A DNA stretch of 64,000 bases from the NCBI GenBank assembly GCA_029379225.1, contig JAQYWR010000026.1, forward strand, positions 43,053-107,052, written 5' to 3'. Below, piece by piece: positions 9,548 to 18,816 of the stretch (positions within the stretch are counted from its first letter, which is position 1; each line of letters opens with the position of its first letter). The notes under the pieces were generated by a model that saw only the letters and a program-made list of their open reading frames with translations, was not told where the DNA came from and ran no database searches. The translations under genes were made by a program, and so were the position numbers. Origin of the DNA: Nostoc sp. S4 (GTDB lineage: Bacteria; Cyanobacteriota; Cyanobacteriia; Cyanobacteriales; Nostocaceae).

Positions 9548-9862
9548 GATTTGGGATCTGTTGCAAAGATTTTTTGAATTGGTATTAGGAATCTCTTTTT
9601 GTGTTTGATTTTAGATTATGATTTGTCCTTTGGTGAATTGATTTGAGAAAGGACTGTTAAAGCTGCGGGCGTAATTGTACATGCCAGGAATGCCTAAGTA
9701 GAATCTTTTGCGGATAAGACAACAGGGAACATTGCCAACCAGATGAAGGCACTGTTCATAAATAAATTCATGGATACAATTGATTTGGATATATTTCAAC
9801 TGCCTCAGTAATTAGTTACTTGAGGCTTTTATTGTGGATACTTGGTAGTAGCCTAACTATTG

Positions 9863-11068
9863 TCAAGCAGAGACTACGGCTTCAGGTTGATAGCGGATAC
9901 CAGCTTGCTTGATGCGATGTAAAGCTTCACCCAAGCGATCGCACTCGGCAATCAAACTAATCCTCACATACCCTTCACCTGCAACTCCGAAGGCGTTACC
10001 TGGGGTAACCACAACACCAGTTTGCTGCAACACATTCAAAGCAAAATCTGTGGAACCCATCCCCACAGGACATTTTACCCACAGATACATCGTGGCTTTG
10101 GTTTTGGGGATATTCCAACCCAACTGTCCTAATCCTTGAATCAGGAAATCACGACGGGTGCGGTAGCGTTGTTGTACTTCATGCAAATAAACATCTGGGA
10201 GTTGCAAAGCGGTTTCGGCTGCTGTTTGCAAGGCAGCAAAAATGCCATAATCCAAGTTCGTTTTCAGCGTCCGCAAACCTTGAATTACATGGCGATTCCC
10301 CACCACAAAGCCAACACGCCAACCAGCCATATTGTAGGTTTTGGATAAGGTGTGAAATTCCACACCAATTTCCTTTGCACCGGGAATTTCTAGCAAACTA
10401 GTAGGTTGATAACCATCAAACGCTAACTCTGCGTAACACAGATCGTGTACCAACAAAATTTCATATTTGCGCGCGAAGGCAACGATTTCTTCAAAGAATT
10501 CGCGGGGTGCGGTGGCGGCAGTGGGATTACTGGGATAGTTGAAATAGAGTATTTTGGCTTGTTGGGCAACCTGATCGGGAATGGCAGCTAAATCGATTAA
10601 CCAGTCATTTTCTGGTTTGAGAATCAAGCTATGAACTTTGCCGCCAGCAATTACGGGGCCCCGAAAATGGGCGGGATAAGCTGGAGAAGGAACTAGAACT
10701 ACATCCCCAGGATTGATGTAGGCGATCGCTAAATGAGTTAGTCCTTCTTTAGAACCGAGTAGCGGCAAAGCTTCACTATCGGGGTCAAGAATCACATCAT
10801 AACGCCGACAATACCAATTAGTAATCGCTCGACGGAAACTCGCAGTACCTTCAAAGGGAGGATAACCGTGATTGACAGGATTTTGTAAAGCTGCAACCGC
10901 TGCTTCTACCACTGGTTGTGGTGTTGCACCATCCGGGTTTCCCATGCCCAAATCAATTAAATCTAACCCTTGTTCCCGTGCTTTAGCTTTTAGTTCGTCT
11001 AAACGGGCAAATACGTAAGGTGGCAGTTTTTGTATGCGTTCTGCTGGCACTATCCAATTCAAACTCAT
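9863..11068 (-). CDS. PLP-dependent aminotransferase, aspartate/LL-DAP aminotransferase-like
   Basis: A 401-aa fold-type I aminotransferase. It shows DLGMGNPDGATP near the N-terminus, the YFNYPSNPTAA loop that contacts PLP phosphate, HDLCYAELAFDG, and the Schiff-base lysine in HTLSKTYNMAGWRVGF (K243). The C-terminal AEGYVRISL contains the carboxylate-binding arginine. Cyanobacterial relatives are annotated as aspartate or alanine aminotransferases or as LL-diaminopimelate aminotransferase; the exact amino-group donor cannot be read. It starts inside the stop of the dehydrogenase gene (ATGA at 11065-11068), so the two are translated together. The window also contains lysA 18 kb away, but nothing here ties the two. 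Confidence 0.85.
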   Translation of the reverse strand: MSLNWIVPAERIQKLPPYVFARLDELKAKAREQGLDLIDLGMGNPDGATPQPVVEAAVAALQNPVNHGYPPFEGTASFRRAITNWYCRRYDVILDPDSEALPLLGSKEGLTHLAIAYINPGDVVLVPSPAYPAHFRGPVIAGGKVHSLILKPENDWLIDLAAIPDQVAQQAKILYFNYPSNPTAATAPREFFEEIVAFARKYEILLVHDLCYAELAFDGYQPTSLLEIPGAKEIGVEFHTLSKTYNMAGWRVGFVVGNRHVIQGLRTLKTNLDYGIFAALQTAAETALQLPDVYLHEVQQRYRTRRDFLIQGLGQLGWNIPKTKATMYLWVKCPVGMGSTDFALNVLQQTGVVVTPGNAFGVAGEGYVRISLIAECDRLGEALHRIKQAGIRYQPEAVVSA

Positions 11069-12258
11069 GCTTCAACCTCGTCACTCATTCCCTTAGGGGA
11101 AACTCGATTTATCGGATCTCTACTATCTATAGGTGCAGTGGTAGAAACCATTGCTGCCATCAACTGTTCTGGCGCGACTTTAAAAGGTAGTCGATGGATG
11201 TCAGAATTAGGAGCTAAGGCAATTTCGGCGGCTGTTTGCAACTCACCTAATGTAATATTGCCCAATCCTAAATCACTTAATTTCTGGGGTAGTCCAATTT
11301 CTGCATAGAACTTTAACAACTGCTGCCGTGCGGATGCTGCTAGTTGATTGTTTTGGAGCATTTCTTCTAAACGCAGTTGCACCAGAATTCCCAAAGCAAC
11401 TTTTTCGCCGTGAATGCTGCCGTGTCCCGAAATGTGCGTTAAACCATTATGCACGGCATGGGCAGCAACAGTGCGACACTGTGCCCCTCCCAGTCCGCCA
11501 ACTACGCCAGCGAGTAACACAGTTGCCTCTACAACTTCTCGCCAAACTTCACTACCTGGTTGCTTGAGGGCGGCGGCTGACTTTTGCAAGAGGATATCTC
11601 GCAAAATTCGTGCTTGTTGGACTGCGGCGATAATTAAAGTATCTTGCAAATGCCCGCTGCTAACTGAGGCTTCATACCACTTGGCGATCGCATCACCAAT
11701 GCCAGCTATTAAAGTACGTTGTGGTGCTGTTTTAATCAAGTCATAATCGAGTATCAATAAATCGGGACAACGAGACAGCCCCACATCATATAGAAATGCC
11801 CCGTCTTCTGAATAAACATTAGACAAAGCACTCCAAGCTGCACAGGTAGCCGCTGAAGTCGGAATCGTCACTACTGGCAGATGTAACTGATGCGCGACTA
11901 ATTTCGCTATATCGAGGGCTTTGCCGCCACCAACACCGATAATCGCATCAGCTTTATGTTCTTTGGCTGCCTTATGTAAAGATTTCAGACTAGCTTCACA
12001 GCAATCTGCACCATAAGAAGCTTGGGCAGGATTTAGCTGTTGCGTTTCTAAAATCGGTTGCAGATTTTCTTGGCTGATAGCGAGAGTGCGTTCTCCGGCC
12101 ACAATTAAAGGACGATTTCCCAAACAGGCGATTTCTGCTGCGGCTGCTTGCAACACGCTAGAACCACGGATGACTTTTGCTGGGGCAACTGTGAGCGTAA
12201 ATAACGAACTAGAGGTTTGAGTAGACAAAGAAGGATGAGTAGAAAATTTATTAGCCAT
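11065..12258 (-). CDS. iron-containing alcohol dehydrogenase / glycerol dehydrogenase family
   Basis: A 397-aa protein of the group III metal-dependent dehydrogenases. The Rossmann-like N-terminal part has IIGVGGGKALDIAK and VVTIPTSAATCAAWSA, which bind NAD(P). The metal-binding half has GIGDAIAKWYEA, AAHAVHNGLTHISG and HGSIHGEKVALG, supplying the Asp and His ligands seen in GldA. The substrate is probably a small polyol or aldehyde but is not readable. Its last codons overlap the aminotransferase start, so together they may form a two-step oxidation and transamination unit (inference). The start at 12258 is preceded by no strong Shine-Dalgarno. Residues 1-20 are Ser/Thr rich and may be a leader extension. 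Confidence 0.82.
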   Translation of the reverse strand: MANKFSTHPSLSTQTSSSLFTLTVAPAKVIRGSSVLQAAAAEIACLGNRPLIVAGERTLAISQENLQPILETQQLNPAQASYGADCCEASLKSLHKAAKEHKADAIIGVGGGKALDIAKLVAHQLHLPVVTIPTSAATCAAWSALSNVYSEDGAFLYDVGLSRCPDLLILDYDLIKTAPQRTLIAGIGDAIAKWYEASVSSGHLQDTLIIAAVQQARILRDILLQKSAAALKQPGSEVWREVVEATVLLAGVVGGLGGAQCRTVAAHAVHNGLTHISGHGSIHGEKVALGILVQLRLEEMLQNNQLAASARQQLLKFYAEIGLPQKLSDLGLGNITLGELQTAAEIALAPNSDIHRLPFKVAPEQLMAAMVSTTAPIDSRDPINRVSPKGMSDEVEA

Positions 12259-12588
12259 ATAACTAGTTTGCCAAAACTTTGATATTTCTTAATCAATTGA
12301 CTTACACTTAGGGATACTTGTTGCCAAGCTGATTTGAGCATGGCTATAAGCTGACACTCCTTCAACTGGATTTTAGGCGAACTATGAAATAGACAAAGCC
12401 TTTTGCCGATTCCTTAAGTAATTTGACGACGTTGGTTGAATCTATCATGCCCATCGCTCTAAAATTCCGAACTATCAAAGTTTTGAACAACCGTATAACT
12501 AAATAACACTAGCACCTCAGATTCTCAAAAAAAGCGATCGAGAATTGAAGTTGCAACATTTTAGGCAATCCCAGCTAGAGAATATAGC

Positions 12589-12616
12589 TAGGGGCATACA
12601 TTTGTACATTACCTAC
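12589..12616. repeat. short dispersed palindrome, copy 3 (degenerate)
   Basis: TAGGGGCATACA (12589-12600) faces TGTACATTACCTA (12603-12615). It is the most decayed of three related palindromes in the window. Confidence 0.45.
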
Positions 12617-12844
12617 AGCTAATTCATTTGCTACAAATATTTTTGAAAATGGCAAAATTGGTAACTAGGAAAATAACTGACAAATCACAACTGTCAGTAC
12701 CCATTACCCGCGCACTGATTAATTTTTTCCACAATATAACCACTAAAGTGTGAATATCTTAATCTAAAAATAATCTTTAAAGTATCGGTAAATACAAAAT
12801 TAATTATGTCATTCTGATAACAAGCATCAAGGATTGGGCAAACA

Positions 12845-12957
12845 GGGAGTGTGGGAGGTGTGGGAGGTGTGGGAGGACGGGGAAGAAATCTTTCCCCCCT
12901 CTCTCCCCACACTTCCCTATCTCCCCATCTCCCCATCTCCCACACTCCTCAGTCTCC
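12845..12957. repeat. G-rich/C-rich low-complexity inverted repeat
   Basis: Three tandem copies of GTGGGAGGT (12850-12877) are followed, after a short A/T-containing spacer, by a C-rich stretch of CCCCATCT repeats (12915-12945). The two halves are roughly complementary and could form a long imperfect hairpin immediately after the stop of the Ycf51 gene. The rest of the 12259-12844 gap shows nothing beyond the degenerate palindrome. Confidence 0.5.
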
Positions 12958-13524
12958 TTAAGCCTTAGATTTCGGTAATTGGGCGAATTTGTCTTGATAA
13001 ATTTCTACTGTCATTGGGGAGTTGGCACGAGAAACGAGCGATCGCTTGACCTCACCCAAGTAAACTGGTACAGAAATGCCTGGTTCTGGGTGAATGATGG
13101 TACGGGCACGAACTGTTAACTTGTCGTTTTGAAGTGTACCAGAACGACCATAAGAATAAAGATTGCTAGCTGCTTGACGCAAAGTTGCTTCTAATTCTGT
13201 AGGAGAAATTTTAGGTGATACGGCGATCGCTGCTTGTGTTGAGCCATTATCATAAACTAGACTGTAGTGTACTGCTCCCGGAATCACAGTACGACTCAAA
13301 GGGACTATGGAGAGTGCAAATAAACCAGCTGTTAGCACCACCATAAAGCCAGTCGTACCTACCAGCCGAAAGCGAATGCCCCATTTGAGAACAAAAGCCA
13401 ACACTGCTAAGGCAGCGAATGCCAAGGTGGCTATACCAGACCATTGGGTGTATTGAAGAAAATCAGCTGTTGTGAGCATAAGGTTGGTTACTGAGGCGTC
13501 TTTTTTCGTTACCGACACTCCCAT
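12958..13524 (-). CDS. ycf51: Ycf51 family (DUF2518) membrane protein
   Basis: The core MLTTADFLQYTQWSGIATLAF, followed by VLKWGIRFRLVGTTGFMVVLTAGLFALSI, matches the cyanobacterial and plastid Ycf51 family, whose function is not known. Two membrane segments (about residues 30-48 and 54-76) are followed by a soluble domain with NGSTQAAIAVSPKISP and a LRQAASNLYSYG helix. As called, the protein is 188 aa. The family usually begins at MLTTAD (residue 16, position 13479), so the first 15 residues may be untranslated. Neither start has a convincing ribosome binding site. It is a single gene on its strand. Confidence 0.82.
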   Translation of the reverse strand: MGVSVTKKDASVTNLMLTTADFLQYTQWSGIATLAFAALAVLAFVLKWGIRFRLVGTTGFMVVLTAGLFALSIVPLSRTVIPGAVHYSLVYDNGSTQAAIAVSPKISPTELEATLRQAASNLYSYGRSGTLQNDKLTVRARTIIHPEPGISVPVYLGEVKRSLVSRANSPMTVEIYQDKFAQLPKSKA

Positions 13525-13603
13525 TTTACCGAGAGCTTACACCATATCGGTTAACGCCGCCAAGGCTTAGAACCATAGCTAAAAATTATAATTCTTTAGT
13601 TAT

Positions 13604-14122
13604 TTAGAACATTATTGGCTCAGCACAGACGATATGGGAATTTTTAGCTGTCTGTAACTTAGTTTGAACGCTGTCAATGATTGCCAACCAATCAGCGTCT
13701 TTGTTCCATTCATATTGAATCTTGGTTTTAGTAGCCACATTGTAGAGTCTACAAAAAACCACATTTTCTTTTCCAGCAATCGCAGCGATAATCAGAGGCT
13801 TAGAGAAGTCTTGGACTTGTGATACAGCTAAAAGGAAAGTTTTAGCAAAGTTTGTTTCTATTCCACTCCTAATAACATAAATCTCATCTGCTCTAACAAC
13901 GATGTCTAACTTAATGTTGTCCTTTCCCTTAAATTCTGTCGTTTTTAATTTCAATTCAGATATATATCCAGTTAATCCTGTTTGGTGAACAGGAATAGTT
14001 TTATCATTATTGATATCATAGTGATACCATAGATAGGATTCTCCGTTGAATTCTCCGTTTTTCACATACAAATAAATAGGTAATGGTGGGTTACAAAGAC
14101 CTAGTTTAATTTCAGCAACCAT
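13604..14122 (-). CDS. hypothetical protein (172 aa)
   Basis: Not recognised. The protein is soluble, with no signal peptide or membrane segment. It begins with beta-rich stretches (EIKLGLCNPPLPIYLYVKNG, then SYLWYHYDINND), has a charged middle (ELKLKTTEFKGKDNIKLDIVVRAD) and a mixed C-terminal part ending CAEPIMF. The alternating strand pattern suggests a small beta-barrel or OB-like fold, but this is only a guess. It lies 100 nt downstream of the structured RNA candidate at 14222-14326 on the same strand, so it may be expressed by read-through of that terminator. Confidence 0.6.
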   Translation of the reverse strand: MVAEIKLGLCNPPLPIYLYVKNGEFNGESYLWYHYDINNDKTIPVHQTGLTGYISELKLKTTEFKGKDNIKLDIVVRADEIYVIRSGIETNFAKTFLLAVSQVQDFSKPLIIAAIAGKENVVFCRLYNVATKTKIQYEWNKDADWLAIIDSVQTKLQTAKNSHIVCAEPIMF

Positions 14123-14221
14123 GTTTTATATTCCTTGATGAAAGCTAAAATTATTTTAGATATTCCATTAAATTGAATATGTTTTAAAATTGTGCTTAAC
14201 TGAGGATAAAAATAAATATAC

Positions 14222-14326
14222 AAAAGGGCATCTACAAGAGATGCCCGTCATGCAGGAAAACCCCAAAGGGTTGTCCCTACACCTTCCCAACAATCAGCAA
14301 CAGTGACTAATTAGGTATTAGTCACA
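14222..14326 (-). ncRNA. structured small RNA or leader candidate with terminator
   Basis: Read on the minus strand, three hairpins follow each other. The first is a perfect 9-bp stem GTGACTAAT/ATTAGTCAC (14325-14303, 5-nt loop). The second has AACCC/GGGTT closing TTTG, flanked by outer GGAA/TTCC. The third is an 8-bp stem GGGCATCT/AGATGCCC (14246-14226, 5-nt loop) followed by TTTTG. The last is a good intrinsic terminator. It sits between a minus-strand gene ending at 14600 and one starting at 14122, so it could be a free sRNA or an attenuator for the 172-aa protein. No known cyanobacterial RNA family was recognised. Nothing else is seen in 14327-14599. Confidence 0.45.
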
Positions 14327-14599
14327 CTCACAGTCACAGACGTGAATATAGTAATCTTATTAACTTCAAACTTTAAATGTCTCCAGTGCATACACTGAAA
14401 AACAACTTATGACTATTTCATAGAACTTTTACTTGATTGCGTGAAAAAACTCAGCTTCAACTGGCAAAGGTCGATTCCCTACTTCTTACCTACGCTGTAC
14501 AAGTTCAAAAATCAAAGCAGATTGGGAAACTCTAACAAAGAAATTATCCAATCTTGCGGGGTGACTCGAAAAGCCCACCCAGTTCATATGCTGAAGTAA

Positions 14600-15946
14600 C
14601 TAATTTTGGTAAGATGCAAGCTTTTCTTGTTGGTTATAGCGATGTACTACTCCACAAATAGCAGCCAAAATTAACCATGAAAGCGTATTCAAACGAAAAT
14701 CGAATAGGGTTACGTCTACCGTATTCAATAAAACCCACGCTACAAAGGCGAGAAGATAACTGAAAAACAGCAATCTGTCTTCTCTATGCATATATTTTGA
14801 CTTTCGCAGTAATTGGACTGCTGTAATTAAAATCCAACCGAGTAAGCCACAAAATAAAAAAGTAGTGAGAAAACCAGTTTCAGCAGATAACATTAAAAAC
14901 AAATTGTGGGGATGACCCAACATAATTTGCATGTGTGCTTTGTATAGGTTAGTAAAACTACGTAAACCCCAACCTGTCCAAGGATGTTGCCAAGCTAAAG
15001 ACCACGCAAACTCCCACTGAGTTTTTCGCATCAAAGCCACTGGTCTGTGTGGATACATATCATCGTTTAACCTTGCCCAAAAGAAAGCAGGAACGTAGTG
15101 GCGAAAAAATTGAGCGATTGGTGAGGGAGCAAAAGCTGCCAAAAGGACGCTAGTGACGATACCGACGACGCCACCTACAAGAATCCGCCAACCTTGGTAG
15201 AGTGCATAAGCTAAACAGGCAAAAATAGCGATCGCCCATCCATTGCGCGAGTTGGTGAAAATCAAGGTGATAAAATTCGCGATCGTCGCTACAGTTAGGA
15301 AGATGAAGGGGAGTAAGGACTGGGGACTGAGGACTGACTTATTCCTAATACCCAATCTCCGATACCCAATCCATAATCGCCATTGTTCCAACCACAACCC
15401 TAGACTAAGGATGAAAACTATTACTAGATAAGCAGCGAAGGTGTTAGCGTGCAAGAAGAATGAAGCTATGCGCCCTGGTGGATTTCCTCCTGGTGCGATC
15501 GTCCATTCCAAAACAACCCACAAAATTTTTAAGTTAAAATTCCAACCCAAAAACAATTGTCCCAAACCGAGAGTCACCGCCGGCATCGAACCTATTACCC
15601 AAATCCAAGCCATTTGTCGCAATTGGACAGTTGTTTGAATCAGGGTGCTGAAGGCGGCGAAAACTAAAAAGAATGGTAAAAAATTAAATAAGCCAAGGGA
15701 GGCTTCTGTCTTGTTCTGGGCAAACCCAGTAGTAATAAGCAGCAACAAACCTAAAAGGGCAAATCCCCAATTAAGGGGACGGTGGCTAATTTGGCGGTAT
15801 TGTTTCGCCAAAGTAATTAATGATACAAGAACTACAGTCACCGCCCCCACCAAAGGACTCAGTGGGAAGATTAACAGTGCCAATAAAGAGCAGTTCCAAC
15901 GGGAGTTTAAATGGTAAAAAGCCTTGTTCAAGCTGGCTCCCAACAT
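14600..15946 (-). CDS. O-antigen ligase / polymerase-like membrane protein
   Basis: A 448-aa polytopic protein with about ten to twelve membrane segments and the Wzy_C/O-antigen-ligase core: FTNSRNGWAIAI, then a long loop with RLNDDMYPHRPVALMRKTQWEFA and the GWGLRSFTNLYKAHM...GHPHNLFLMLSAETGFL motif containing the conserved HxH-like histidine. Enzymes of this family ligate or polymerise lipid-linked glycans on the outer face of the inner membrane. In cyanobacteria relatives include IctB-type proteins of unclear function. The gene start overlaps the YaaW-family gene by 19 bp, which suggests co-transcription. The acceptor is unknown. Confidence 0.75.
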   Translation of the reverse strand: MLGASLNKAFYHLNSRWNCSLLALLIFPLSPLVGAVTVVLVSLITLAKQYRQISHRPLNWGFALLGLLLLITTGFAQNKTEASLGLFNFLPFFLVFAAFSTLIQTTVQLRQMAWIWVIGSMPAVTLGLGQLFLGWNFNLKILWVVLEWTIAPGGNPPGRIASFFLHANTFAAYLVIVFILSLGLWLEQWRLWIGYRRLGIRNKSVLSPQSLLPFIFLTVATIANFITLIFTNSRNGWAIAIFACLAYALYQGWRILVGGVVGIVTSVLLAAFAPSPIAQFFRHYVPAFFWARLNDDMYPHRPVALMRKTQWEFAWSLAWQHPWTGWGLRSFTNLYKAHMQIMLGHPHNLFLMLSAETGFLTTFLFCGLLGWILITAVQLLRKSKYMHREDRLLFFSYLLAFVAWVLLNTVDVTLFDFRLNTLSWLILAAICGVVHRYNQQEKLASYQN

Positions 15947-16770
15947 TCAGCACGAGTGAGGCGAATTTGAGCTAGGGCAAAAATTGTAGGGATAATGCGA
16001 CCATAGTTAGTAGCGATCGCTCTCCACCCTAAATCGGCAAAAAACCAAGCCCACATCATCGGCCCAATCACGGCAAACATAGTGCGGACTGCTCCATAAC
16101 GAGCTGCGCTCATAGTCATTCCGCGTCTAGCCATTTGCATAGCTACATAGCTTTGAAATTGAGTTGTAGCGGCTTCGGCGCCTGTAATCGCTGCTTGCTT
16201 AGCTACTTCATAGGTAGCAAGATACATAGCAAATTGACGGGCAATTTGCTTGAGTACAAGTGGCTGGAGCATGGAAGTAACAGCCAACGCACTACCACCT
16301 TTAAAAAGTAACCCTAAAGGATCGCGCTGCAATAAAAGTGGTAAAGGTTGTTTTAGTTCTGATTTGACAAGCTGACGCTGCACCTGAAGAGTCAATTTTT
16401 GCTTCTCTTGTTCGGGCAATTTTTTCCACACCTGTCCTAGTAGATGCAAAAATACTTCTGCTTCTAAATCAACGGTTGTCAACTGATTAGAGTAAGGAAT
16501 TTTGAGATACTTACATACTTGAATGAGCGCTTGTCGATAAGTTACTTCGCCTGTGCGTCCGCGCAATACCGTCATTCCATCTGCCGCTAAAAAGCGGAAG
16601 CGACCTTCTAGTGCGTCTAGCCAAGCTTTCCGGTCTTGGCTTTGCACTTCGATGGGTTCGGGTGTGTGAACGTAGTCTAGGGGATTGAACTTCCGACTGA
16701 ATAAAATTGCCGTTAAGTCTTGTAATTCTTCTTCGGTCGCTAACTCCAGCGCCGCCCTCATCTCATCCAA
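15928..16770 (-). CDS. YaaW family (UPF0174) protein
   Basis: The 280-aa protein matches the YaaW family layout. An N-terminal DEMRAALELATEEELQDLTAILF segment is followed by the central LRGRTGEVTYRQALIQVCKYLKIPY and EAEVFLHLLGQVWKKLPEQEK region, as in E. coli YaaW, then two or three hydrophobic helices in the C-terminal third (about residues 165-185, 225-245 and 255-270). The family's role is not established. It overlaps the downstream ligase-like gene by 19 bp. The start at 16770 is supported by the conserved acidic N-terminus; purine-rich GGAAGGGAAA upstream is a possible ribosome binding site. Confidence 0.7.
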   Translation of the reverse strand: MDEMRAALELATEEELQDLTAILFSRKFNPLDYVHTPEPIEVQSQDRKAWLDALEGRFRFLAADGMTVLRGRTGEVTYRQALIQVCKYLKIPYSNQLTTVDLEAEVFLHLLGQVWKKLPEQEKQKLTLQVQRQLVKSELKQPLPLLLQRDPLGLLFKGGSALAVTSMLQPLVLKQIARQFAMYLATYEVAKQAAITGAEAATTQFQSYVAMQMARRGMTMSAARYGAVRTMFAVIGPMMWAWFFADLGWRAIATNYGRIIPTIFALAQIRLTRAECWEPA

Positions 16771-17018
16771 TTTCCCTTCCTCCCTTCCGTGCAGCTTTTC
16801 TGTACCTTATTCTACTATTAGCTTTCAGCACTCATTAGTAGTAATTTTTTCGTTTGTCATTTGATGATAACCAATGACCAACAGAGAAGTTTGAGCGGAG
16901 GCTGACTCTGTAGACGCCCCAAAAGCGGCAAGACAAAGGCATCATAGCTTCAAAGACTGATGACTGAATATTCCAGTAATTAGTGCCCCAATACCGGGTT
17001 TAGTCTGCGCCTAGTAGG

Positions 17019-17109
17019 TTACAAGGTTTTTCAGTAATTAAATTACACTACTCTCTAGTCAGCGCGCTTCTATCTCGGTAGGGGTCTAAATACCTAAAAA
17101 CCCTTGTAA
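17019..17109. repeat. MITE-like element with 16-nt terminal inverted repeats
   Basis: TTACAAGGTTTTTCAG (17019-17034) matches the reverse complement of 17094-17109 at 14 of 16 positions and encloses 59 nt with no coding potential. This is the form of a short non-autonomous transposable element. The stretch 16771-17018 holds nothing recognised. Confidence 0.5.
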
Positions 17110-17217
17110 ATCAAACTCGATATTCCTTACTAGTGCTAGCAAAATTTCCTGGTTCGGGAAGAAGACAAGCTATACCCGACTTGTTATCAAACTTGCGCGG
17201 TTTATAAAAATGATTAG

Positions 17218-17375
17218 AAGATGTTTTAAAAGTGGTAGCTGATATCTCAAAAACTTTAAATTCTCTTTAACTCTGTTTCTCAGGAGGAAACTAGAATCAA
17301 AGTCCCCTGATTTTCAGGTGATTTCAGAGGATCTAGAAGGTTTTACTACTCAAAAGAGGACTTTTAAAACATCTT
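17218..17375. repeat. 158-bp element bounded by perfect 16-bp inverted repeats
   Basis: AAGATGTTTTAAAAGT (17218-17233) is the exact reverse complement of 17360-17375. The 126-nt interior contains short hairpins such as CCTGATTTTCAGG and no ORF. It could be a MITE or a long-stem RNA. The stretch from 17376 to 17920 is AT-rich and probably contains the promoter of the ComFB-family gene; no box is certain. Confidence 0.5.
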
Positions 17376-17941
17376 TCAGATAATGTGAACTTTTTCAACA
17401 TTTTTACTCAATCATTTCATCTGTCGCTAGACTGATTTGACAGTCTCATAAGCTACTATTTTTTTGAATTATTAAATCAATGTGTAACAAATAAGTTTTG
17501 TCTAGGAAGCAGAAAATTTTGTAGCAAACTCAAAAGTTATTTTAGTTACAAAGAAAGTTCAATTTAATTAAAAAATGTTACTAATGTATTTTGTATTATT
17601 ACTCTTAGTCTTGATCCCCTAAACCTTATACTGCGTTTTATGTAGATTTATGCCTTTTTGGCATAAATTGTAAATAATAAATATTATAAAGATAAAATGT
17701 CGGTAGTTTATCAGTTTAGTCAGTGTTGTTTTGAGAAATCATCCGGGAAACTAGTATAAAGTTTAACTCAAATCAGTACAGCAAAATATTTGATATTCCA
17801 CTTGAATAAAAGGCTAGTTTCAGGAGCTATTGCATCTATCAGTTGAATCACTTATAACTGATTGTCATGACAACTTTACCATCTAAAAAAGTTGTTTATT
17901 TCACTAACCACTGACCGGATTAAAAAGGAGTTTAAAAAATT

Positions 17942-18319
17942 ATGAAAACTGTAGTTAATTTAACTCAACAATCAGTAGTTGCAGAGATTGAAATCGTTTT
18001 GGATACATATCCATATCATCCATATCAACAAGCCTTTGCGATTCCTGACTTACGTCAAGAACTAATTGCTTTTGTCCTCAATCGGATTCCCTCTTTTTAC
18101 AGCGTCATATCTGACGGACATATTCCGCTAGCAAAGGTGGAACAAGGAAACTTGCTCAATTATCAGTTGCCTCGTAAACCCTTAGAGCAGCAACTACATT
18201 TACAAAATTTGATTCACCAAGGTATTTGCTCAATCGTTCAAGAAAAGTCAGATTGGATTAACCATCACCTTTGTGAAACAGTTCAACCCGGTTGTGAACC
18301 ATCTCATTGGTTTGGTTAA
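17942..18319 (+). CDS. ComFB-family small protein
   Basis: The 125-aa protein starts VVNLTQQSVVAEIEIVLDTY and has DLRQELIAFVLNRIPSFYSVI, which follows the late-competence ComFB pattern of E..L..Y...D..A..LNRLPP.Y. A second half with QLHLQNLIHQGICSIVQEKSDW is typical of cyanobacterial versions. Some cyanobacterial ComFB proteins (CdgR) bind cyclic di-GMP; whether this one does cannot be read. The CxxC cysteines of the Bacillus protein are absent here. AAAGGAG at about 17924-17930 is a strong ribosome binding site 11 nt before the ATG. A clear terminator follows at 18463. Confidence 0.65.
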   Translation: MKTVVNLTQQSVVAEIEIVLDTYPYHPYQQAFAIPDLRQELIAFVLNRIPSFYSVISDGHIPLAKVEQGNLLNYQLPRKPLEQQLHLQNLIHQGICSIVQEKSDWINHHLCETVQPGCEPSHWFG

Positions 18320-18462
18320 TTCGGCAGAATTTAGAATAGAGAATGATGTCTAGGGTAACAGACCCAGGTTGATAACTGACCAAGTTGAAATCTGCTATGT
18401 TTCTCTAAGATTTGTTTGTCTGCTGAGATACATACAGTATCCGCAGTAAATTTTGAATTTTT

Positions 18463-18520
18463 GAGCTAATACCATAACTAAAGTCAGTGTAAAAGAGGTG
18501 GTATTAGCTCAATATTTTTT
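18463..18520 (+). terminator. Rho-independent terminator of the ComFB-family gene
   Basis: A perfect 12-bp stem GAGCTAATACCA (18463-18474) / TGGTATTAGCTC (18499-18510) with a 24-nt loop is followed by AATATTTTTTG. The remaining gap to 18816 holds nothing recognised. Confidence 0.8.
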
Positions 18521-18816
18521 GTTAAAGCACTACCCTTTTGTTGTGGTTAAGGCTAGGCGTGAGATTGGTTATTTGCCATTTGTCAAGAGTTATTAAGGAA
18601 ACTCTAAAAAATAAATTATTCTGTTTGAAATTGATGACTGATGAACCTGTTGACTGTGAACAGTAAGATATTTTTTTATTTGCCAGTCCCTAATTATTCT
18701 CTCCTCTGCCTTTTATCCAATGTCTTTTTTAGTAAATTTTTTCATAAAAGATTCAGTATCTTACTATTGAAGTGTAAAATTTGACAGTTAAGACATTCAA
18801 AGGACATTGCTAGAAC

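Noticed and set aside
9611..9799. 62-codon minus-strand ORF downstream of the aminotransferase
   Set aside because: No motif or start signal; consistent with chance in an AT-rich gap.
12694..12945. 83-codon ORF with Pro/Thr repeats (PTPPTPPT)
   Set aside because: It is a translation of the low-complexity G/C repeat and not a protein gene.
17280..17320. AGGAGGAAACTAG string resembling the RNase P RNA start
   Set aside because: The following conserved GUCCGGGCUCC part is missing; it is within the inverted-repeat element.
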